Assembly: GCA_016699165.1 (NCBI GenBank)
Contig: CP064963.1
Span: 3,348,001-3,412,000, forward strand
Direction: 5' to 3'
Origin: Candidatus Melainabacteria bacterium
Lineage (GTDB): Bacteria; Cyanobacteriota; Vampirovibrionia; Obscuribacterales; Obscuribacteraceae
DNA length: 64,000 nt
Positions 1 through 6,178 of this stretch are shown piece by piece (positions within the stretch are counted from its first letter, which is position 1; each line of letters starts with the position of its first letter). The translations under genes and the position numbers were made by a program. The notes under the pieces are model-generated. The model was not told where the DNA came from. It saw only the letters and a list, made by a program, of their open reading frames with translations, and made no database searches.

Positions 1-825
1 ATTGATTTAATGATATCGATGCGTAAGCAATCGATTCAAAATCCAGAGCAGAGCCAAGTCGCTCGCTTCGCCGAGAATGAGCTTAAGCGTCGCGAGACGT
101 TTTTGCAATTGAGCGAAGAAGTCGGTCGCAAAAATTGGTTTGCCAAACAAGAATTCAAATCCTTATATAAGATTGTGGAGTCTATTGGCGGAATTAGAGA
201 AACGCACAAGTACTATCTTATATATGCACTGCACTTGCTGAGATTGCGTCTGCGTCGCGAGGGCGAAGATTTAGTCGATATGGGGCGCTTGCGTGCAGTC
301 GATGATGTTTTCGATTTGACTGTAGCCGAATTAGATAGAGGCATCAAAGAAAAGACTGTTGATTTAAAAGTTTTGGTAGAAGCTAATCGCAAAGAACGCA
401 AGAAGCTTGAGAGTGTGACCGAGTTTCCAGTGCTTATAGATTCACGCGGCTTTATTCCGCGTTTGCCTGCACCACCTGTAGGGGCTGGCGAAGTGGCTGG
501 TATTCCGATATCTTCTGGCGTGGTACGTGGACGCGTGAAAACGCTAAGAACGCCTGACGAGAAGCCATTTGAGAAGGGCGAGATTCTTGTTGCACGCGCT
601 ACAGATCCAGGCTGGACTCCTTTATTTGTTAATGCTGCTGGTGTGATTCTTGAAGTTGGCGGCGTTCTTCAACACGGTGCGCTGGTTGCGCGCGAATATG
701 GGCTTCCTTGCGTAGCAGGTATTCCTGGAGCGACCCAGGCATGGGAAGACGGCACCCTGGTTGAGGTTGACGGGACTTTAGGCATCGTGCGTCGCGTAGA
801 GCCAGTACCAGCAAAAGCACAATAG
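1..825 (+). CDS. PEP-utilising enzyme (PEP synthase / phosphotransferase type), C-terminal part
   Basis: This is the 3' part of a gene that enters from the left edge: the frame is open from base 1, and an ATG at 10 is unlikely to be the start. The last 110 residues form the swivelling phosphohistidine domain of PEP synthase, pyruvate phosphate dikinase and rifampin phosphotransferase. It carries the pattern GGVLQHGALVAREYGLPCV, whose His accepts the phosphate, preceded by VARATDPGWTPLF. The N-terminal half seen here, with many Arg and Lys and a DDVFDLTVAELD segment, matches the linker before that domain in the same family. Family assignment is firm. The substrate (pyruvate, an antibiotic or another acceptor) cannot be told without the ATP-grasp part outside the window. 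A strong terminator follows. Confidence 0.85.
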   Translation: MDLMISMRKQSIQNPEQSQVARFAENELKRRETFLQLSEEVGRKNWFAKQEFKSLYKIVESIGGIRETHKYYLIYALHLLRLRLRREGEDLVDMGRLRAVDDVFDLTVAELDRGIKEKTVDLKVLVEANRKERKKLESVTEFPVLIDSRGFIPRLPAPPVGAGEVAGIPISSGVVRGRVKTLRTPDEKPFEKGEILVARATDPGWTPLFVNAAGVILEVGGVLQHGALVAREYGLPCVAGIPGATQAWEDGTLVEVDGTLGIVRRVEPVPAKAQ

Positions 826-859
826 CAATTTACTCGTAAAATCCCCACCCCGAGTGCGG

Positions 860-886
860 AAAAGCCCTAGAATTGGGCTTTTTTGT
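860..886 (+). terminator. Rho-independent terminator after the PEP-utilising enzyme gene
   Basis: The inverted repeat AAAAGCCC / GGGCTTTT (860-867 and 875-882) has a 7-base loop and runs into six T residues. It lies 35 bases after the stop codon of the upstream gene. Confidence 0.85.
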
Positions 887-1023
887 CTTGAAAAAAGTTT
901 TTTGTCTGCGTACTTTTCCCAGTGACACACCCCTTTCACCTGAGTTACATTGAGTGTGTTGAAGGACATGGCGTTTTTAAACCTTCAACTTGCCTAAAGA
1001 GCAAATGGCGTAGACGGGAAAGA

Positions 1024-2013
1024 ATGAAAATGGTATCGAGACCAGTAGCACTATTAAGCTTGTCTTTGGCGGCGTCCACCTCCTTCTTCGCAGGGAATGT
1101 GGCATACGCACAAGGAGCAAATAGAACCACATCTGATACCGTATCGTTTTTAAAACAAAGCTTGGATACACTTTCAAGTCAGCCCACTCACTCTACAAAC
1201 ATTAATGGAATCCCTAAAACAACCAGCCCCCAAGGAAGGCCACGGACCAATCTATCGAGCGATGCTTTCTCATCCAAATCTGTAGCGGCATCGAGCCCCA
1301 AACTATTACCGGAGCTCAAACTACCGACACGTGCAGAACTGGCTAGAAGGCAGATGGCAAACGCAAATGTAAATGCAAATGCGACGCCTCAAGCGGTATC
1401 GCCCGCAGTATCGCCAGAAATTATGGCGCAATATCCAGACTTACAGAAACGTAATTTTAGTATGCCACCACAGACGGCGCTAGGGCTGTCGGCACAAAGC
1501 AGGGAGGAGCTAAGTAAACTGACAGAAAAGGTATGTCTGCAACAAGGCATACTGAAAACGGCGCAAGCCAATCAAGTCCAATTTCAAGCGCAAGGACAGG
1601 GACAAAATTCAGGCACACTTTACGACCGCGTTGGTCCCCCTCCATTTCCACTGTGTTTACTTCCAGAGACTACTTGGAAGGACGTTCTAAACAAAACTAC
1701 GGCACGCAAAACAATATCATCACAAATCGCTCCGCAAGGACCAAGTCACGTTCCCGGTCTTTTGAGCAAAATTCAATCTAAAAGAGGTACACTCAAAATG
1801 CATACATCTAGCTCCAGCTTTATTTCCACCGCCCAGATGGCTCGCGTAAGCGGCGACGAAAAGGGCAGCCTCAAGAAGAAAGCTGGTGCGCGCCAGATGA
1901 AGCATACATCTTTGTCAGAGTCTTATTTTACATGCTCTAGCTCGTCATCTTTTGGCAAAGCCAAAGCGCTGACCTATCCAACATATTACAGTAGCGTTCA
2001 GTTCCCTAATTAG
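1024..2013 (+). CDS. Exported protein of unknown function, low complexity
   Basis: I do not recognise the family. From the ATG at 1024 the 329-residue product starts with a clear Sec signal peptide (basic start, hydrophobic stretch, likely cleavage after AYA before QG). The frame is open further left to 922, but those 34 residues would put the signal sequence inside the protein, so 1024 (or the nearby 1030) is preferred; GGGAAAG lies just upstream. The mature part is rich in Ser, Thr, Gln, Pro and Ala, with a short Asn-Ala-Asn-Val repeat, followed by a Ser-rich basic C-terminus containing two runs of Ser. No catalytic motif or membrane segment is visible. A surface or periplasmic role is inferred only from the signal peptide. 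It is probably monocistronic, between two terminators. Confidence 0.6.
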   Translation: MKMVSRPVALLSLSLAASTSFFAGNVAYAQGANRTTSDTVSFLKQSLDTLSSQPTHSTNINGIPKTTSPQGRPRTNLSSDAFSSKSVAASSPKLLPELKLPTRAELARRQMANANVNANATPQAVSPAVSPEIMAQYPDLQKRNFSMPPQTALGLSAQSREELSKLTEKVCLQQGILKTAQANQVQFQAQGQGQNSGTLYDRVGPPPFPLCLLPETTWKDVLNKTTARKTISSQIAPQGPSHVPGLLSKIQSKRGTLKMHTSSSSFISTAQMARVSGDEKGSLKKKAGARQMKHTSLSESYFTCSSSSSFGKAKALTYPTYYSSVQFPN

Positions 2014-2039
2014 TGGGATGCGCACATTCAATACAAACA

Positions 2040-2217
2040 GGTTTTTGGGAGCGCTGAAAAGCGCGGATTGACAGGGGAAAAAACGGAAACACACGAGTAT
2101 AAGGGTTTGGGGAAGCAATTATACTCAGTCAAGGCGGACGAGGCGTTTAGGAGGCGCTCAACGCGAAGCGATGCAGCAGAAAAGCCCGCGGTTTTATACC
2201 GTGGGCTTTGCATTTTT
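2040..2217 (+). ncRNA. Candidate structured RNA ending in an intrinsic terminator
   Basis: The 256-base gap holds three short hairpins in a row before a terminator. They are GCGCT/GAAA/AGCGC (2051-2064, a GNRA tetraloop), the perfect 8-bp pair GAGTATAA/TTATACTC (2095-2102 and 2119-2126), and GCGTT/AACGC (2143-2147 and 2160-2164). The loop of the third contains GCGCTC, which could also pair with GAGCGC in the first stem, giving an alternative fold. No tmRNA, SRP, RNase P or tRNA signature was found. It may be a free small RNA or the structured 3' UTR of the exported-protein gene just upstream. This rests on inspection of pairing only. Confidence 0.4.
2180..2217 (+). terminator. Rho-independent terminator closing the candidate structured RNA
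   Basis: The arms AAAGCCCGCGG and CCGTGGGCTTT (2181-2191 and 2199-2209) pair with one G-T wobble around a 7-base AT-rich loop. A CATTTTT tail follows. Confidence 0.8.
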
Positions 2218-2269
2218 CAACCTTAGAATGGAATAGAATATAACCAGGTTGAAATAGGGAGTAGATAAT

Positions 2270-2746
2270 TTGAAGCGTAAGGTATTTCTGTCGACAGTAT
2301 TTTCTTTGAATCTGTCATGTTTGATTTTGAGTTCGAATCTTTTGTTGCAAGCTCAAGAAGCAAACGATGATGCACCAGTACGCGATTCGCTCACATCTGC
2401 TGCTAATGCCGATCCGCTCGATATTTATCGCGAAGCTGGAATTAGTAAAGATCAAGAATTGAAAATTCGCCATATGGCAAAACAATTCGAAGACGTCCAA
2501 CGCGTGCGGCTCAAGACTTTGTTTGGATATTTAGAAGATATGCAAGAGTATCAACTGAAGCCAGACCCTGCCGAAGCGGAAGTAATGGCAAAACAGACTC
2601 AAATAAACAGTCTGCGTTCTGAAATTTCAAATGGACGAATCAAATTATTGCTCGACATTAGAGCTCTTCTTTCGCCAGAGCAAAAAGAAAAATTAGTTTC
2701 CCTTTTAAAAGAGCGAAAAGCTAAAGCGCGTCGCCGAGCCAGTTAG
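2270..2746 (+). CDS. Spy/CpxP-like periplasmic protein
   Basis: This is a 158-residue exported protein. The start is a TTG preceded by an AGGGAG ribosome site about 10 bases upstream. A signal peptide covers about the first 30 residues and probably ends at LQA-QE. The remainder is helical and charged: a DQELKIRHMAKQF segment, a long helix with QTQINSLRSEI, and LSPEQKEKLVSLLKER near the C-terminus. This helix-turn-helix layout with an L-S-P-E-Q-K motif is that of the Spy/CpxP (LTXXQ-like) family of periplasmic chaperones and metal-stress sensors. A second member of the family lies at 48.4-49.2 kb beside a sigma factor. Its specific job is unknown. Confidence 0.65.
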   Translation: MKRKVFLSTVFSLNLSCLILSSNLLLQAQEANDDAPVRDSLTSAANADPLDIYREAGISKDQELKIRHMAKQFEDVQRVRLKTLFGYLEDMQEYQLKPDPAEAEVMAKQTQINSLRSEISNGRIKLLLDIRALLSPEQKEKLVSLLKERKAKARRRAS

Positions 2747-2761
2747 CTATTCGAATAATAT

Positions 2762-3262
2762 CTAGACTTTAGCTGTATTGGCGCGCTTTAAGCTGGTCAA
2801 TACATTGACCATTTCAATTGCGGCAACTGCAGCATCACAACCTTTGTTGCCAGCTTTGGTGCCGGCACGCTCGATTGCTTGCTCGATTGAATCTACAGTC
2901 AAGACGCCATAAATTGTTGGCACGCCTGTTTCGACGCTTGTGCTTGCGATGCCTGAGGCATTTTGAGCGCACACATAATCGAAGTGTGCGGTGGCGCCAC
3001 GAATGACTGCGCCAAGACAAATGACCGCGTCGTATTTAGATGTTTCAGCAGCGGCTTTAGCTACCAGTGGAATTTCAAATGCACCGGGGCACCAGATAAC
3101 ATCTATGTTCTGGCAATCGGCGCCATGTCTTTTGAGCGAATCGATACAACCTTCAAGTAATTTGTTAGTTATAAAATCATTGAAGCGACTTGCGACCACA
3201 GCGAATTTGAGACCTGTTCCTATTAGGCTGCCTTCGATGACATTTGGTTTGTCTTGCGCCAT
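2762..3262 (-). CDS. ribH: 6,7-dimethyl-8-ribityllumazine synthase
   Basis: The enzyme condenses 5-amino-6-ribitylaminouracil with 3,4-dihydroxy-2-butanone 4-phosphate to give 6,7-dimethyl-8-ribityllumazine, the penultimate step of riboflavin synthesis, in the cytoplasm. The 166-residue length is normal. Family patterns are present: VVASRFNDFIT, WCPGAFEIPL, CLGAVIRGATAHFDYVC (with the catalytic His) and GVLTVDSIEQA. The start codon overlaps the ribBA stop by one base (TAATG), so the two are translationally coupled. It is the last gene of the leftward rib group. The Spy-like gene upstream on the other strand ends 15 bases away, so the two genes converge. Confidence 0.96.
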   Translation of the reverse strand: MAQDKPNVIEGSLIGTGLKFAVVASRFNDFITNKLLEGCIDSLKRHGADCQNIDVIWCPGAFEIPLVAKAAAETSKYDAVICLGAVIRGATAHFDYVCAQNASGIASTSVETGVPTIYGVLTVDSIEQAIERAGTKAGNKGCDAAVAAIEMVNVLTSLKRANTAKV

Positions 3263-4560
3263 TATTCGTTTTCTCCTTGTGTGGTCAGTTTGATATCGTC
3301 CAACCAGTGTCCCATTTTTTCTTTTTTGGTGAGCAAATAGCCCATGTTGTGGCTATTGCAGGCGGGTGGCAAGCTTACACGGTCAGTAATTTCTAAGCCG
3401 TAGCCTTCCAGTCCCACGATTTTGCGTGGATTATTGGTGATGATTTTGACTGAGGTCAGTCCGAGATCGCACAAGATTTGAGCGCCTACACCGTAATCGC
3501 GCAGGTCAGGTTTGAAGCCCAGAGACTCATTGGCTTCGACCGTGTCTTGTCCTTGTTCTTGCAATGCATATGCTTTTAGTTTGTTTATTAGTCCGATGCC
3601 GCGACCTTCCTGGCGCAAATAAACTAACACGCCCGATTCTTCTTTTTGAATAAGTGCCAGTGCGCCTTCTAATTGTGGTCCGCAATCACAGCGCAGGCTT
3701 GCAAAAACGTCGCCTGTCAAACATTCGCTATGTACGCGAATCAAGACATTTTCTTTGCCTGTGATGTCGCCTTTGACCAAAGCCAGATGGCAACTATCAT
3801 CTAAAGTATTGCGATAACAATAAAGATTGAAGTCGCCAAAAGCAGATGGCATGCGCACAACCGTTTCGCGCTTGACGAAACGTTCTTGCTTTAGTCTGTA
3901 GGCAATTAATTGGGCAATGTTGATGAATTTGAGATTATTGCGACGGGCAAATTCTTTCAAATGTGGGACGCGAGCCATGGTGCCGTCTTCATTTAGAATT
4001 TCACAAATTACACCCGCTGGTGTGAGACCAGCCATGCGAGCCAGGTCTACGGCAGCTTCTGTGTGTCCAGCGCGACGAAGCACTCCACCATCGCGAGCGA
4101 CAAGAGGCGATATGTGTCCTGGACGGCGCAAGTCTTCGGGCTTGGCGTCTGGGGCTACGGCTACTCGAATAGTAGTGGCGCGGTCAGAAGCGCTGATACC
4201 GGTGGTGACACCAAATTTTTTATCTGCGTCAACAGTGATTGTAAAAGCGGTCTGTTGCGATTCAGTGTTATTTTCCACCATCAATGGAAGGTTCAAGGAA
4301 CGAGCTTTTTCTTGGGTGATGGACAGGCACACCCAGCCACGGGCTTGGGTGACCATGAAGTTGAGCATTTCTGGGGTCACTAACTCGGCTGCACAAATGA
4401 GGTCGCCTTCGTTTTCGCGGTCCTCGTCGTCTGAAACGACAACAAATTTACCCTGGGCAATGTCGGCAAGCGCATCTTCTACTGAGTCGAACACGTCATC
4501 CTGATACTCAGAATTTTGTGTTTGTTGTGGCTTAAGCGCGACACGAGTTTCCATAGCCAA
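3262..4560 (-). CDS. ribBA: Bifunctional 3,4-dihydroxy-2-butanone 4-phosphate synthase / GTP cyclohydrolase II
   Basis: One 432-residue protein carries both entry reactions of riboflavin synthesis. The N-terminal half converts ribulose 5-phosphate to the four-carbon precursor; it shows the acidic metal loop DDEDRENEGDLI and the RPGHISPL segment. The C-terminal half opens GTP; it shows RVHSECLTGDVF and SLRCDCGPQL (the three zinc cysteines) and LRQEGRGIGL. About 25 extra residues precede the first domain. The stop overlaps the ribH start, and ribE lies 38 bases upstream. No FMN riboswitch was recognised in this leader. The deaminase/reductase ribD, also needed for the pathway, is not in the window. 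Confidence 0.97.
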   Translation of the reverse strand: MAMETRVALKPQQTQNSEYQDDVFDSVEDALADIAQGKFVVVSDDEDRENEGDLICAAELVTPEMLNFMVTQARGWVCLSITQEKARSLNLPLMVENNTESQQTAFTITVDADKKFGVTTGISASDRATTIRVAVAPDAKPEDLRRPGHISPLVARDGGVLRRAGHTEAAVDLARMAGLTPAGVICEILNEDGTMARVPHLKEFARRNNLKFINIAQLIAYRLKQERFVKRETVVRMPSAFGDFNLYCYRNTLDDSCHLALVKGDITGKENVLIRVHSECLTGDVFASLRCDCGPQLEGALALIQKEESGVLVYLRQEGRGIGLINKLKAYALQEQGQDTVEANESLGFKPDLRDYGVGAQILCDLGLTSVKIITNNPRKIVGLEGYGLEITDRVSLPPACNSHNMGYLLTKKEKMGHWLDDIKLTTQGENE

Positions 4561-4598
4561 AAACCTCTAGGTAATTGCTATAGAATTTAACTCTGAAA

Positions 4599-5255
4599 TT
4601 AAGAAACCGGAAGATTTTGTCCTACTTTATTAAGGTTTTCAAGATAACCTTCTGCTAACAATCGGACCAGGTATTTGGCCATGATGTCGCACTCGATATT
4701 GCAAACGGCGCCGGGTGCCAAGTTTTTCATGGTGGTCACCTCTAAAGTGTGCGGAATGAGGCAGACCGAAAAGGCAAAATTGCCGTCATCTTGGGGCGGA
4801 AAATCGACCACGGTCAAAGAAATGCCGTTGATTGTGACCGAACCCTTTTCGATGAAATATGGCGACCATTTTTTGTCCAGGCTAAAGACCAGAAAACGAG
4901 CGAAGCCGTCCTCTTTGATTAACTTGAGAGTGGCGGTAGTGTCGACGTGACCGCTCACTATGTGACCGCCAAGCCGGTCGGACACTTTGAGCGCTTTTTC
5001 CATATTGACCAGGTCGCCTGCTTTTAGCGCTCCCAGATTGGTGCAGCTTAGGGTCTGATGGGAGGCTTCCACATCGAATGTCGAGGCGTTTTCGTCCCAG
5101 GCAATGACTGTGAGACAGGTGCCGTTTATTGAGATAGACTCGCCCATAGCGATGTCTTTGAAGACGTTAGTTGCTTTTATAGAATAGCGACTGCCTTCTT
5201 TTGAGGTGGCTACATGAGCGATTGAGCCGATTTCTTCAATGATGCCTGAAAACAT
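4599..5255 (-). CDS. ribE: Riboflavin synthase, alpha chain
   Basis: This enzyme dismutates two lumazine molecules to riboflavin plus the pyrimidine precursor. The ATG at 5255 is chosen because it gives the conserved beginning MFSGIIEEIG and has an AAGGAGG ribosome site six to seven bases upstream; the longer open frame has no such support. The 218-residue protein contains two tandem lumazine-binding barrels: the first has NGTCLTVIAWD and GGHIVSGHVD, the second has INGISLTVVDF. The start overlaps the stop of the upstream membrane-protein gene (TAATG), which ties the riboflavin genes to the secretion-like cluster. The name ribC is used for this gene in some species. Confidence 0.95.
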   Translation of the reverse strand: MFSGIIEEIGSIAHVATSKEGSRYSIKATNVFKDIAMGESISINGTCLTVIAWDENASTFDVEASHQTLSCTNLGALKAGDLVNMEKALKVSDRLGGHIVSGHVDTTATLKLIKEDGFARFLVFSLDKKWSPYFIEKGSVTINGISLTVVDFPPQDDGNFAFSVCLIPHTLEVTTMKNLAPGAVCNIECDIMAKYLVRLLAEGYLENLNKVGQNLPVS

Positions 5256-5818
5256 TATCCGCCTCCTTGAGGTGCGGCTGAAAGCTCTTCGAACCCAGCT
5301 ACGATTGGCTGTTGAGTTGCTTTTGAAATACCAATTAGATAACGAAAACAAAAGTCTTGTTCTTGCGGACCCGATTCATCAGACGAGTGAATCGCAATTT
5401 TGCCGGCAACCGTGCAGGGAATCATTCCTTGCGCGTTGGGGTCAGACATTTGCACCCGGTCGAATCTGATGGCGCAAACTTGTCTTGATCGTTTTAGCTG
5501 AATGGCCATGGCCGAAAGCTCGGCGCCTTGTGTGAGCAATCCGCGTTCTTTTAAATATTTTTTGACTGTCGGGGCAAGCTCGCCATCGAGTGCTGCGGTG
5601 GAATCGACAAAAGTTAGATAAGTGGTATCAAGCAAGTGCGAAGTTACTTGTTTGGCGAAGATGACAAAACTTTGCTGCATTTGTTGTGGCAACTTGTCTT
5701 GTTTGGGACGTGTCACCATTTGAAAGAGGTTTACGGAAAGGCTCACTGCAAGAGCGATATGCACGGCATAGTGCTGTAGAAATTGCTGAGGGCTAATTTT
5801 GTTCAGGCGCCAGTACAT
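5255..5818 (-). CDS. Single-pass membrane protein of the T4SS-like cluster, possibly VirB8-like
   Basis: This 187-residue protein has a short cytoplasmic N-terminus, one membrane helix at about residues 17-35 (YAVHIALAVSLSVNLFQMV) and a soluble domain of about 150 residues predicted to lie outside the inner membrane. That topology is the one of VirB8/TraE-type inner-membrane components of type IV secretion. No sequence signature is strong enough to prove it. The gene sits 12 bases after another small membrane protein gene, downstream of the VirB4-like ATPase, and overlaps ribE. VirB8-like is an inference from size, topology and position. Confidence 0.5.
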   Translation of the reverse strand: MYWRLNKISPQQFLQHYAVHIALAVSLSVNLFQMVTRPKQDKLPQQMQQSFVIFAKQVTSHLLDTTYLTFVDSTAALDGELAPTVKKYLKERGLLTQGAELSAMAIQLKRSRQVCAIRFDRVQMSDPNAQGMIPCTVAGKIAIHSSDESGPQEQDFCFRYLIGISKATQQPIVAGFEELSAAPQGGG

Positions 5819-5830
5819 GTTTTATTTCCG

Positions 5831-6178
5831 CTATTTCAATTCGACTTTGCCAAGGATCCATTTATTTTGTTGCTTGTAGAAAGAAAGATGGGCTAAAAAA
5901 GTTCCATTACTGGTGGCGCCGTTGGTGGCAACACTTTGATTGCCCGATACTTCTACAATCGCGTCGTTGGTGGAGTGTTGTATCACTTTAGTGCGAACCG
6001 AATCAACGGTTGCGTTTGCTTTTAAATCCGGCCACTCCCAGGCGAATATAGAACGCGCTAGATAATTTGCTTCTTCGCAAATTGCCATATCGCTTACCAC
6101 TTTTAGTGTACCCCAGGTCACAATCAAAAGGGCGCAAAACATGATGAACCATTTATTGAAACTGAAGATTCTTTCCAT
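5831..6178 (-). CDS. Small single-pass membrane protein of the T4SS-like cluster
   Basis: This is a 115-residue protein with one N-terminal helix at about residues 9-28 (KWFIMFCALLIVTWGTLKV) and a C-terminal part of about 80 residues that looks beta-rich. It includes VDSVRTKVIQH and LAHLSFYKQQNKWILGKVEL, reminiscent of the last strands of NTF2-like/VirB8 periplasmic domains. The family is not recognised. Its start follows the stop of the ATPase gene directly (6179/6178) and the next gene begins 12 bases later, so it is almost certainly co-transcribed. It may act as an inner-membrane partner of the ATPase. Confidence 0.5.
   Translation of the reverse strand: MERIFSFNKWFIMFCALLIVTWGTLKVVSDMAICEEANYLARSIFAWEWPDLKANATVDSVRTKVIQHSTNDAIVEVSGNQSVATNGATSNGTFLAHLSFYKQQNKWILGKVELK

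Noticed and set aside
213..401. Reverse-strand open frame inside the PEP-utilising enzyme gene
   Set aside because: It lies wholly within a well-supported gene, has no ribosome site, and shows no recognisable domain. It reflects codon composition of the real gene.
2028..2213. Minus-strand open frame across the structured RNA candidate
   Set aside because: The translation is Ser/Leu-rich nonsense, with no ribosome site. Perfect stems and the terminator fit RNA better than a protein.
3917..4504. Plus-strand frame of 195 codons opposite ribBA
   Set aside because: ribBA is unmistakable on the other strand, and this frame has no family pattern or start signal.
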